This document shows, one piece after another, positions 8,558 through 15,639 of a stretch of 15,737 nucleotides of DNA (position 1 is the first letter of the stretch; the number at the start of each line of letters is the position of its first letter). Origin of the DNA: Micavibrio_C sp964577255. GTDB lineage: Bacteria; Pseudomonadota; Alphaproteobacteria; Micavibrionales; Micavibrionaceae. The DNA lies in contig CAZNYM010000043.1 of assembly GCA_964577255.1 (NCBI GenBank), forward strand, positions 1-15,737, given 5' to 3'. A program made the translations under genes and the position numbers. The notes under the pieces are model-generated. The model had not been told where the DNA came from and made no database searches. It saw only the letters and a list, made by a program, of their open reading frames with translations.

Positions 8558-8581
8558 AACGAAGCGTTAAGAAAAGATTAA
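8556..8581. promoter_or_regulatory. Two overlapping CtrA-type boxes (TTAA-N7-TTAA-N7-TTAA)
   Basis: Three TTAA half-sites at 8556-8559, 8567-8570 and 8578-8581 are separated by exactly 7 nt each. This makes two full TTAA-N7-TTAA sites that share the middle half. This is the consensus of the alphaproteobacterial cell-cycle regulator CtrA. The array lies between rpoZ and the sensor kinase. A -10-like GACAAT (minus strand, 8544-8539) downstream would place the array around -23 to -48 of a kinase promoter starting near 8533. Binding is inferred. Confidence 0.55.
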
Positions 8582-8594
8582 GGGCGGGGGCCGA

Positions 8595-9011
8595 TCAGTT
8601 CTCGGTCTTTTCCTCGGCAGCGCCCGCCAGATCGTCGAGCGAAGATTCGGCGAAATCCTCGTCGTCGTCCTCCTCGTCGGGAATGTCCTCGAAGCCCTCA
8701 CCGGCAGCGCCCTGGGCGGCGGCAATCGCGCTCCATTCGGCTTCGCCGTCAGCCTGGTCGATCACATCGGCACTGTCGTCCATTTCCACCACGCGCTGGT
8801 TGGTCTTGACCAGTTCCTCGCGCAGTTCCTGGACGTCCACGGTGCTCTCGGCGATCTCGCGCAGGGCCACGACCGGATTCTTGTCGTTGTCGCGGTCGAT
8901 CGTCAGGACGGCGCCCGAACCGATGCGGCGCGCGCGCTGCGAAGCGACCATGACCAGCTCGAAGCGGTTGGTGACTTTCTCGATGCAATCTTCGACGGTT
9001 ACGCGAGCCAT
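8595..9011 (-). CDS. rpoZ: DNA-directed RNA polymerase omega subunit
   Basis: The 138-aa product begins MARVTVEDCIEKVTNRFELV and continues with ASQRARRIGSG, the conserved omega core that binds the beta' subunit and aids RNA polymerase assembly. After about residue 60 (VVALREIAE) the protein has a long acidic tail rich in Asp and Glu (around 105-138), longer than in the E. coli protein. The start at 9011 is preferred over an in-frame ATG at 9077: AAGGAT lies 7 nt before it, and a good promoter (9049-9077) overlaps the extra 22 codons. The gene is transcribed alone, away from the NYN gene, and ends at a strong terminator (8523-8557). Its 3' untranslated region carries the CtrA-type boxes. Confidence 0.96.
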   Translation of the reverse strand: MARVTVEDCIEKVTNRFELVMVASQRARRIGSGAVLTIDRDNDKNPVVALREIAESTVDVQELREELVKTNQRVVEMDDSADVIDQADGEAEWSAIAAAQGAAGEGFEDIPDEEDDDEDFAESSLDDLAGAAEEKTEN

Positions 9012-9048
9012 GACAAATCCTTGCGCCAGGGGGTTGAAAGACAGTCCG

Positions 9049-9077
9049 CTTATAGGCATTTCCGGCTGGAAAATCAA
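9049..9077 (-). promoter_or_regulatory. rpoZ promoter
   Basis: On the minus strand TTGATT (9077-9072), a 17-nt spacer and TATAAG (9054-9049, five of six -10 matches) form a good sigma-70-type promoter. Transcription would start near 9042, about 30 nt before the rpoZ ATG, with AAGGAT as Shine-Dalgarno. This decides the rpoZ start codon. Confidence 0.65.
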
Positions 9078-9101
9078 GAAAGTTAGGGGTGCGCATAGAC
9101 C

Positions 9102-9135
9102 GAAAGCCCGCAGCGAAAATTCGCCGCGGGCTTTC
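9102..9135. other. Long hairpin between divergent promoters
   Basis: GAAAGCCCGC (9102-9111) and GCGGGCTTTC (9126-9135) form a perfect 10-bp stem. After one A/C mismatch the inner GCGA/TCGC can also pair. The shape is that of a terminator, but no gene ends here: rpoZ and the NYN gene point away from it. It touches the -35 of the NYN promoter. It may be a dyad operator, a boundary element, or the end of an unseen small RNA. Confidence 0.55.
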
Positions 9136-9165
9136 TTGCCTTTTGCGCGTATATCCCTTTATAGT
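9136..9165 (+). promoter_or_regulatory. Promoter of the NYN - glycosylase operon
   Basis: TTGCCT (9136-9141), an 18-nt spacer and TATAGT (9160-9165, five of six matches) give a start near 9172. The leader is about 52 nt, with AAGGA at 9208-9212 before the ATG at 9224. This argues against the longer in-frame start at 9089, which lies upstream of the promoter. Confidence 0.55.
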
Positions 9166-9223
9166 CTGGCGCTTCGGGCTATATCGTCCCTGTGTAACAT
9201 CTCTGGTAAGGACTATATTTATT

Positions 9224-9823
9224 ATGACAAAAAATAAGACCGGTTCCCTGACCAATATTCCCTTCTATCCCGAAGAAAAACTCGCCCTGTTCATCGACGG
9301 CTCCAATCTTTACGCCGCGGCCCGGGCCTTGGAATTTGATATTGATTATCGCAAATTGCTGCAGTGGGCGGCCCGGCAGGGGCGGCTGGTGCGGGCTTTT
9401 TATTACACCGCCCTGATCGAGGATCAGGATTATTCGCCGATCAGGCCGCTGGTCGACTGGCTCGATTACAACGGCTACACGATGGTGACCAAGCCGACCA
9501 AGGAATTCGTCGACGCCCAGGGCCGTCGCAAGATCAAGGGTAACATGGACATCGAGCTTGCCATCGACATGATGGAAATGGCCGACAACGTCGATCACAT
9601 TATGCTGTTTTCCGGCGACGGCGATTTCCGCCGCCTGCTCGAGGCCGTGCAGCGCAAGGGCGTGCGCGTGACGGTGGTCAGCACGATCGAATCGCAGCCG
9701 CCGATGGTGGCCGACGAGCTGCGCCGCCAGGCCGACCATTTCCTGGATCTTGATATTCTGGCGCCCGAGATCCAGCGTAGCGGCGGCCAGCACGATGCAG
9801 CCCGCGAAGCGGTGAATGGCTAG
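9224..9823 (+). CDS. NYN-domain (LabA/DUF88-like) putative RNase
   Basis: A 199-aa soluble protein of the LabA/DUF88 NYN family, a PIN-like fold of metal-dependent ribonucleases. The expected acidic motifs are present: FIDGSNLY (23-30, Asp25 and Asn28), KGNMDIELAIDM (105-116, Asp109 and Asp115), and FSGDGDF (129-135, Asp132 and Asp134). The ending VADELRRQADHFLDL is typical of the family. The nuclease site therefore looks intact; its RNA substrate cannot be told from sequence. The start at 9224 is chosen because AAGGA lies 11 nt upstream and a promoter ends at 9165; the longer frame from 9089 is improbable. It overlaps the next gene by 8 nt, so the two are probably co-transcribed. It is divergent from rpoZ. 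Confidence 0.92.
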   Translation: MTKNKTGSLTNIPFYPEEKLALFIDGSNLYAAARALEFDIDYRKLLQWAARQGRLVRAFYYTALIEDQDYSPIRPLVDWLDYNGYTMVTKPTKEFVDAQGRRKIKGNMDIELAIDMMEMADNVDHIMLFSGDGDFRRLLEAVQRKGVRVTVVSTIESQPPMVADELRRQADHFLDLDILAPEIQRSGGQHDAAREAVNG

Positions 9824-10487
9824 GCCGGCACCCCGGACAGACGCGGCGGAAGGCTTCGCCGATCCTTCCCGCGACTGTCCGGCCTGTCCGCGCCTGTGTC
9901 AGTACAGGGCAGAAAACCGCAAAACCTTTCCCGACAAGCATAACGCGCCCGTTCCCGCCTTCGGCGGCCTCGACGCGCCGTTTCTGATCGTCGGACTCGC
10001 GCCCGGCCTGCGCGGTGCCAATTTCACCGGGCGGCCGTTCACGGGCGATTACGCGGGCGACCTTTTATACGCGACGCTGCCGAAATTCGGCTTCGCGCAA
10101 GGCCCATACGCCGAACATGCCGGCGATGGCCTGTCGCTGATCGATTGCCGCATCACCAACGCGGTGCGCTGCGTGCCGCCCGAAAACAAGCCGCTGCCGG
10201 CGGAGATGAAAAACTGCCTGCCGTTCCTGGAGCGCGAAATGGCGGCGATGAAAAACCTGCGCGTGGTGCTGGCGCTCGGCCTGATCGCGCACAACGCCGT
10301 GCTGAAAGCCTGCGGCGCGCGGGCGACGCGGTATAAATTCGCGCACAATGCCCGGCATACGCTCGATAGCGGCCTGATCCTGGCCGACAGCTATCACTGC
10401 TCGCGCTACAACACCAACACCGGGCGACTGACGCCGGCGATGTTTGAAACGGTGTTTGCCGGCATCGCCGGCATCCTGCGTGGTTAG
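9816..10487 (+). CDS. Uracil-DNA glycosylase, iron-sulfur type (family 5/UDGb-like)
   Basis: The 223-aa product has the hallmarks of the thermostable-type uracil-DNA glycosylases that start base excision repair. Four cysteines fit a [4Fe-4S] cluster: C21 and C24 (CPAC) and C119 and C134 (CVPPENKPLPAEMKNC). Motif 1 is GLAPGLRGANFTGRPFTGD (60-78), where the absence of a catalytic Asp/Asn after GLAP points to family 5 (UDGb) rather than family 4. Motif 2 is HCSRYNTNTGRLT from His194, of the UDGb type. Family-5 enzymes also act on other deaminated bases (family knowledge). The start ATG at 9816 lies within the end of the NYN gene, so translation is probably coupled. The stop overlaps the convergent chemoreceptor stop by 3 nt (10484-10487 shared region). 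Confidence 0.92.
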   Translation: MARPAPRTDAAEGFADPSRDCPACPRLCQYRAENRKTFPDKHNAPVPAFGGLDAPFLIVGLAPGLRGANFTGRPFTGDYAGDLLYATLPKFGFAQGPYAEHAGDGLSLIDCRITNAVRCVPPENKPLPAEMKNCLPFLEREMAAMKNLRVVLALGLIAHNAVLKACGARATRYKFAHNARHTLDSGLILADSYHCSRYNTNTGRLTPAMFETVFAGIAGILRG

Positions 10488-12160
10488 CCGCGGATTTCCG
10501 TCAGGAATTCCTTGATCTGACCGGACATGTCGCCGGCTTTGGCAGAAAGATCCTCGACTCCCTGCAGCACGTGCTGGGACGCTTCTTCACCGGTGGCGGC
10601 GGATTTCTGAACCTGGATGATGATCTCTGCCACCTGCTGCGTGCCGGTGGAGGCCTGGGCGATATTGCGCTGGATCTCGGCGGTGGCGGCTGTCTGTTCC
10701 TCGACGGCGCTGGCGATGGCGCCCGTGACGCCGTCCACTTCGCGGATATTTTCGATGATGCGGTTCATGGCGGCGACACTGCGGCTGATCGCATCCTGAA
10801 CTTTGTTTACGGCGCTGCCGATTTCCTGGGTCTTTTGCGACGTTTCGGTGGCAAGTTTCTTGACTTCATCGGCCACCACACTGAAACCCTTGCCGGCAGC
10901 GCCCGCGCGAGCGGCTTCGATGGTGGCGTTGAGCGCCAGCAGGTTGGTCTGGTTGGCGATGTTTTCGATCGAGCCGACCACTTCGCCGATCGATACGGCA
11001 AGCGCGCTCAGCTCGTCGACCACCACGCTGGTTTGCTCCGCCTCGCGGGTGGTATCGCCGGTTTTGCGCGCGGCGGCAGAAATTTGCCGGGCGATCTCCT
11101 CGCTCGAACGCGCCAGTTCCTCGGTCGCGGCGGCGACGCCCTGCACGTTGGCATCGGCCTCGGTAGCCGCCGCCGCCACGGCGGCGCTGGCCTCGGCCGT
11201 GGATTTAGAGACCTGATCCATGTCGCGCGCCGAAGTTTTCATTTTTTCTGACGAGCTGATGAGATTGGCGATGATGCCTTTGGTTCGCGAATCGAAATCA
11301 TGCGCCAGCTGGTTCATCGCTTCCTTGCGCTGCTCTTCGGCGTGCGCTTTCATGCGTTCCTGCTCTTCCTGCATGGCTTTGATCTTGAGCGCGTTCTGCT
11401 TGAACACCTCGACTGCGCGGGCAACTTCGCCGATTTCATCCTTGCGCTGGGTACCGGCGACATCGACTGCAAGATTGCCGCCGATCAGTTCGTGCATGGT
11501 ATGCGTAAGCTTTCCCTGCGGCTTGAAGATGGTTGAACGGGCAAACAGCGGAATTGAAAGAGCCGTCAAAATAGTAACCAGTGCCAATACACTGGAAACA
11601 GACGAGACCGTCTTCGACATAGAAAATCCTTGTTCTTTAATCTCAGACTTCCATGCAAGAACAAGATCTGTCACATTTTCATTGGCTTCCTCAAGGTAAG
11701 AAAAAGACTCTAAAAATTTTTGCATATCGGGCATGACACCCTGGTTCTGCAGGGTAAACCTGATGATTTCGTTTGCTTCGTTCCCATAGGCATGTAATGC
11801 AGGTTCTATTTTATCCAGGGCCGCGCGGATATCGTCAGGCAGATCGCGTTCCTTGTTTTTATTTAGATCTTCGAGAAAAGTTTTGTAGTGATCCTGGAAA
11901 TCTTCAGCGCTTTTTTTTATTTCTTCAATATTTTTGTTCAGAGAGCTTGCCATGGCGTGATAAACATCCCCCTTGATGGCATCGTGCATCATATCCGATT
12001 CCATGTGCGTTTGAATTGTCTCTGTTGCCAAATCAAGTCTGGAAAGTAGGGTCTCGGTCTTTTGTACGTAGATAAAGCTCGCTACAGCCATGGCCACGAC
12101 TGTTGCCGTGTTAAAAAGCGAGAAGGAGAAAAATTTTGCCTGCAGGGATTTGAAAATCAT
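10484..12160 (-). CDS. Methyl-accepting chemotaxis protein
   Basis: A 558-aa transmembrane chemoreceptor. TM1 is at about 13-32 and TM2 at about 186-207. The periplasmic sensor between them (about 33-185) is all-helical and highly charged, of a four-helix-bundle type rather than Cache; its ligand is unknown. A HAMP domain follows (about 208-262, with DEIGEVARAVEVFK). The cytoplasmic signalling helices are Ala-rich, with the conserved hairpin tip NQTNLLALNATIEAARAG (403-420) and KGFSVVADEVKKLA, which binds CheA and CheW. No C-terminal CheR-docking pentapeptide is seen. AAAGG lies about 9 nt before the ATG. The gene sits 48 nt downstream of the OprB porin on the same strand with no terminator between, so co-transcription is likely. 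No che genes are in the window. Confidence 0.95.
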   Translation of the reverse strand: MIFKSLQAKFFSFSLFNTATVVAMAVASFIYVQKTETLLSRLDLATETIQTHMESDMMHDAIKGDVYHAMASSLNKNIEEIKKSAEDFQDHYKTFLEDLNKNKERDLPDDIRAALDKIEPALHAYGNEANEIIRFTLQNQGVMPDMQKFLESFSYLEEANENVTDLVLAWKSEIKEQGFSMSKTVSSVSSVLALVTILTALSIPLFARSTIFKPQGKLTHTMHELIGGNLAVDVAGTQRKDEIGEVARAVEVFKQNALKIKAMQEEQERMKAHAEEQRKEAMNQLAHDFDSRTKGIIANLISSSEKMKTSARDMDQVSKSTAEASAAVAAAATEADANVQGVAAATEELARSSEEIARQISAAARKTGDTTREAEQTSVVVDELSALAVSIGEVVGSIENIANQTNLLALNATIEAARAGAAGKGFSVVADEVKKLATETSQKTQEIGSAVNKVQDAISRSVAAMNRIIENIREVDGVTGAIASAVEEQTAATAEIQRNIAQASTGTQQVAEIIIQVQKSAATGEEASQHVLQGVEDLSAKAGDMSGQIKEFLTEIRG

Positions 12161-12208
12161 GGCGGGATACCTTTGAGCGTGTAGAAAAAGATGCGAAAGG
12201 GTGTTCGT

Positions 12209-13444
12209 TTAGAAAGAAATCTCTACTCTCAACCCCGCCGTCAACGCGTTATCAAGAGAGGGGCCTGTCCCCGGATTAAAAGTATATTGGACATCCGGTT
12301 GAACGCCAAGCCAGGAAAGAATCTGGTCACGGTAAGTGAGTTCTATCTGCGTTTCATAAGTTTCCGTTGCGCTTCCAGTCGCTATGATCGCGTCTTTGTA
12401 TGCATTGCTATTATGCGTTCCCGACAGGGCAAGCCCAAGCGTACCTTCTTCCCTCAGGGCAAAAGGGTTGTTCCATACAGCCCCTGCCGCCCAGGCCCAG
12501 TCAAAAGCATTGACGTCTCCGTTAGCGGTTCCGATTCTGGCGAAAGTCGATATGTCATCACTCAGCAGTGCTTCGGCAATCACATAGGCCCCCCGGGCAA
12601 GTTCCTGGGCGGGAGAGCCGTCAGCTTCAATTTCAGTAAAGTGATCAAAGCTCGATGTATAACCCCATACACCGAAGCCAATCAGGCCATGATCCGCATT
12701 TTTGTAACCAGTTTCGGCAACAATCAAGGCGCCATCCCCGTCTTCGAAGGCGATCCGGGTACCTTTGGGCTGATCTATATCGCCTGGAACCCCGTCAAAT
12801 AAGGCTGTCTGGATGTAATAATCCGAGGCGATTTGGCCCAGTATCCGTACACCAAGAGATGTCGCTGGAAATATGGAAGGGCCATTCTCTCCCGATGAAG
12901 CCATTTCCGTGCCAATGCCGTAGGTTGGGTTAAGGAATAACCCACTGCTTTCGGTAACATAAAATTCCGAATTCAGGTCGTACAGGCCGGCGCGAATCGA
13001 TAATTTTTCATCCATAAAACGCTGTTCGATCCACGCTTCATAAAGCTTGGTTGTCGATTTAGAGACCTCCATATTGTCAATTCCGCCATGGCTGCCGACA
13101 TGACGACCATTGATTTCACCGCCCGTATTTTTCAGAATAGATAGAAATACCGTCGAACCTGAGATGCCATAGAGTTTCTCTCCCTCGGCAGTGACAGAAA
13201 CTACCGTATTATCCAAGAACACGTTTTCAGTGTCCGCCCCGCCATCGATGTTTCGCCAGAAATTGGCCGTATAAGATCCCTCGATCATGAGGCCACGGTG
13301 TAAAAGGTCAGCTCTGCCGCCTCCCCAGTCGCCCGCGAGCGTATCTTGGAAAAGGTTAGAGGTTTGATCATCCGCGTAGGCTGGGATACAGCAATTGACA
13401 ATTGCCAGAGTCAGGAAAAATATGACAAGGCCGTTATGCTTCAT
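12209..13444 (-). CDS. OprB-type carbohydrate-selective porin
   Basis: A 411-aa outer-membrane beta-barrel of the OprB family, which lets sugars such as glucose diffuse across the outer membrane. A signal peptide (1-24, hydrophobic core VIFFLTLAIVN, cleavage after AYA) is followed by the family's N-terminal motif DTLAGDWGGGRADLLHRG (34-51). The body has alternating aromatic/polar strands. The end shows VQPDVQYTFNPG and a final strand LRVEISF closing on the terminal Phe typical of outer-membrane barrels. An AGGT/AGGA Shine-Dalgarno precedes the ATG. Codon use looks less GC-biased at third positions than in neighbouring genes, which could mean recent acquisition. The chemoreceptor gene follows directly; the pair may serve sensing and uptake of the same nutrient (inference). 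No sugar transporter gene is nearby. Confidence 0.88.
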   Translation of the reverse strand: MKHNGLVIFFLTLAIVNCCIPAYADDQTSNLFQDTLAGDWGGGRADLLHRGLMIEGSYTANFWRNIDGGADTENVFLDNTVVSVTAEGEKLYGISGSTVFLSILKNTGGEINGRHVGSHGGIDNMEVSKSTTKLYEAWIEQRFMDEKLSIRAGLYDLNSEFYVTESSGLFLNPTYGIGTEMASSGENGPSIFPATSLGVRILGQIASDYYIQTALFDGVPGDIDQPKGTRIAFEDGDGALIVAETGYKNADHGLIGFGVWGYTSSFDHFTEIEADGSPAQELARGAYVIAEALLSDDISTFARIGTANGDVNAFDWAWAAGAVWNNPFALREEGTLGLALSGTHNSNAYKDAIIATGSATETYETQIELTYRDQILSWLGVQPDVQYTFNPGTGPSLDNALTAGLRVEISF

Positions 13445-13559
13445 AATCCTACCTGAGAGCCGGGTTACTCAGTGGGAATTTAGCATGAGTCCCAGAAGCA
13501 TAAGAATACATACCTAAGGCATAGACACAGTACCAGGCACAAACAGTAAAGGCCAAAAG

Positions 13560-14729
13560 CTATCTAGCCGGGGGCTTCGATCTGGTTTCTGCAAACAGGC
13601 CTGATAATTCCTGATCGGAGACGATTTTCTTTCTATCGGCCATGTCCTTGAATCTGCCGAAAGCCGCGTCGATCTGCGGTTCGGAGAGCGTGAAACCCAG
13701 CTCCTCCATTTTCTTGCGGAAGGCGTGGCGGCCGGAATGCTTGCCTAGGACGAGCGCCGATTTTTCAAGCCCGACCGACTCGGGCGTCATGATCTCGTAG
13801 GTCTGCGCGTTCTTGAGCATGCCGTCCTGATGAATGCCGCTTTCATGGGCAAAAGCGTTGGCGCCGACGACCGCCTTGTTGGGCTGGACATTGAAGCCGG
13901 TAATTTCCCCCAGCGTGCGCGAGGCTTTGGTGATCAACCGGGTATCGACCCGGTTGGCGAAGGGCAGGTGATCGGCGCGCGTGCGCATAGCCATGACGAT
14001 CTCCTCGAGCGCGGCGTTGCCCGCGCGCTCGCCGATGCCGTTGATGGTGCATTCGACCTGCCGCGCCCCGGCCTGCACGCCGGCAAGCGAGTTGGCGACC
14101 GCCATGCCGAGATCGTTGTGGCAGTGAACGGAGAACACCACTTTATCGGCGTCCGGCACCTTCGCGCGCAGCATGGTAAAGCGCGCGGCATAGTCGGCGG
14201 GCATGGCGTAGCCCACCGTATCGGGGATGTTGATGGTGGTGGCACCCGCCTTGATCGCCGTTTCCACGGCGCGGCAGAGGAAATCGTCCTCGGAGCGGCT
14301 GCCGTCCTCGGCCGACCATTCGACATCGTCGGAGAATTTACGGGCATAGGAAACGCTGTCCCTGATCGCCTCGATGACCGCTTCCGGCTCCATCTGCAGC
14401 TTGTGTTTCATGTGCAGGGGCGAGGTAGAGATGAACGTATGGATGCGCTGGCGCTTTGCCGGCTTCAGGGCTTCGGCGGCCGCGTCGATATCCTTGTGCG
14501 TGGCGCGGCACAGGCCCGCGACCACGGCATTTTTCACCTGCCCTGCCACGGCCTTCACGGACTCGAAATCGCCTGCGCTCGCGATGGGGAAGCCGGCCTC
14601 GATGATATCGACGCCCAGGGCATCAAGCAGTTCCGCCATACGCAGTTTCTCGGCGCAGGTCATGGAAAAGCCCGGCGATTGCTCGCCGTCACGCAGGGTG
14701 GTGTCGAAAATCACGACCGGGGTACTCAT
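13560..14729 (-). CDS. leuA: 2-isopropylmalate synthase, short form without the C-terminal regulatory domain
   Basis: The 389-aa product catalyses, by homology, acetyl-CoA plus 2-oxoisovalerate to 2-isopropylmalate, the first committed step of leucine synthesis. The catalytic TIM barrel has the signature LRDGEQSPG (12-20) and metal ligands Asp14, His202, His204 (HCHNDLG) and Asn238 (GERAGNAALEE). The LeuA-specific stretches NAFAHESGIHQDG (291-303) and LGKHSGRHAF (328-337) favour LeuA over homocitrate synthase. It stops after ADRKKIVSDQELSGLF, just where full-length enzymes (about 500+ aa) continue into the leucine-binding LeuA dimer domain. Only 115 nt separate the stop from oprB, so the missing domain is not there in another frame. 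The start ATG overlaps the upstream stop (ATGA), with GAGG 7-8 nt before it. It could be insensitive to leucine. Confidence 0.9.
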   Translation of the reverse strand: MSTPVVIFDTTLRDGEQSPGFSMTCAEKLRMAELLDALGVDIIEAGFPIASAGDFESVKAVAGQVKNAVVAGLCRATHKDIDAAAEALKPAKRQRIHTFISTSPLHMKHKLQMEPEAVIEAIRDSVSYARKFSDDVEWSAEDGSRSEDDFLCRAVETAIKAGATTINIPDTVGYAMPADYAARFTMLRAKVPDADKVVFSVHCHNDLGMAVANSLAGVQAGARQVECTINGIGERAGNAALEEIVMAMRTRADHLPFANRVDTRLITKASRTLGEITGFNVQPNKAVVGANAFAHESGIHQDGMLKNAQTYEIMTPESVGLEKSALVLGKHSGRHAFRKKMEELGFTLSEPQIDAAFGRFKDMADRKKIVSDQELSGLFAETRSKPPAR

Positions 14730-14920
14730 TTTTTTACCTCGTTATCCCTAAGCGGGCGCGCCTCCGCCACCAGCATGACCGGAATGCCGTTGCGGATGGG
14801 GAAGGCCAGGCCGGCCTGATCCGAAACAAGCTCCTGCCGTGCCCGGTCGTAACGCAGCGGAACATGCGTCAGGGGGCAGACAAGGGCTTCCAGCAATTTG
14901 GGGTCGGCGGCCGGGTTCAT
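14726..14920 (-). CDS. Trm112-like protein (UPF0434 family)
   Basis: A 64-aa small protein with the family core LLEALVCPLTHVPLRYD, then GLAFPIRNGIPVML (37-50) and a short charged tail. Trm112-like proteins of bacteria are small zinc-ribbon relatives that may activate methyltransferases; here only one cysteine (C15) remains, as in many alphaproteobacterial members, so zinc binding is doubtful. The start at 14920 fits the family length; an in-frame ATG at 15043 would add 41 residues that overlap the LON gene and do not look coding. No strong Shine-Dalgarno is seen. It lies 38 nt after the LON-domain gene and overlaps leuA by ATGA, so it is part of that operon. Confidence 0.9.
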   Translation of the reverse strand: MNPAADPKLLEALVCPLTHVPLRYDRARQELVSDQAGLAFPIRNGIPVMLVAEARPLRDNEVKK

Positions 14921-14958
14921 GGTCGTAAAATATCGGATTTTTCGCGGGTCTGCAAAAA

Positions 14959-15615
14959 CTAATGACAGCCGCCGCAGCCGCAGGATCCTTCGCGTATCGC
15001 CATTTCCAGCATGGTCAGGAACATGGTGGCGCGGGTGTGGCAACAGGGGGCCTCGAGCAAGGCCTGCTTTTCCTTGGCGGCGAAGGGGCAGATCATGGCG
15101 AGAGCGGTGATGAGCTTGTCGTCGCTCGCCTCGTCGACGGCATCCCAGCTGCAGGACAGGCCCTGCTGGTCGAAATAGGATTTCATCATCGCCTTGAGGT
15201 GGCTGCGGTCGAGATTGAGGCAGGTCTGGGCCTGGAGATCGTGGGCGTAGCGCGCCCAGTCGACAGCCATGTTGCGGTAGCCGCGTTTTGGTTCCGTTTC
15301 CCTGAGAACATCAAAGCGGCTGACGCCCGTGAGCACAATCATGTAGCGGCCGTCGTCAAGCTCCTCGAAGCTGGTGATGCGCCCGGCGCAGCCGGTGGAA
15401 AAAAGCTCCCCGTCGCCCTGTGCGCGCGGCTGGATCATGCCGATCAGACGGTCGGGCCGCTGCAGGGCATCCTCGACCATCGCCACATAGCGCGGCTCGA
15501 AGATATTGAGCGGAAGCTCGCCGCGCGGCAAAAGCAAAACGCCGGGCAGCGGAAAGACCGGGATGGTTCCCGGCAGTTCCCCGATCGATCGGAAATAGTC
15601 TTTCTGCGCATTCAT
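14959..15615 (-). CDS. LON substrate-binding-domain protein (stand-alone)
   Basis: A 218-aa protein that matches only the N-terminal substrate-recognition domain of Lon protease. The diagnostic start is IPVFPLPGVLLLPRGELPLNIFEPRY, seen in pieces as VFPLPGVLLLP (20-30) and NIFEPRY (37-43), followed by GCAGRITSFEELDDGRYMIVLTG. It has no AAA+ or protease domain, so it cannot itself degrade protein. The helical second half (about 130-205) has a CCH pair (191-193), and the protein ends in the cysteine-rich tail SCGCGGCH (211-218), a possible metal site. It begins 24 nt after the thioredoxin/CnoX gene and is followed by the Trm112-like gene. This order is common in alphaproteobacteria and suggests a protein-quality role. 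The Shine-Dalgarno is weak. Confidence 0.92.
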   Translation of the reverse strand: MNAQKDYFRSIGELPGTIPVFPLPGVLLLPRGELPLNIFEPRYVAMVEDALQRPDRLIGMIQPRAQGDGELFSTGCAGRITSFEELDDGRYMIVLTGVSRFDVLRETEPKRGYRNMAVDWARYAHDLQAQTCLNLDRSHLKAMMKSYFDQQGLSCSWDAVDEASDDKLITALAMICPFAAKEKQALLEAPCCHTRATMFLTMLEMAIREGSCGCGGCH

Positions 15616-15639
15616 GGTTACTGATATAGGTCGGTCATG

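Noticed and set aside
9012..9077. Longer rpoZ start at 9077
   Set aside because: The extra residues overlap a good promoter (9049-9077) and are absent from the omega family; MARVTVEDC at 9011 has its own Shine-Dalgarno.
9089..9223. Longer start of the NYN gene at 9089
   Set aside because: It lies upstream of the predicted promoter and spans a hairpin; the ATG at 9224 has AAGGA upstream and fits the family N-terminus.
13445..13559. Remnant of the missing LeuA regulatory domain downstream of leuA
   Set aside because: The 115 nt are too short for the domain and I see no matching reading frame; the truncation is not explained by a simple frameshift here.
14921..15043. Longer start for the Trm112-like protein at 15043
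   Set aside because: The added 41 residues are the shadow of the LON gene's cysteine-rich end and do not match the family.
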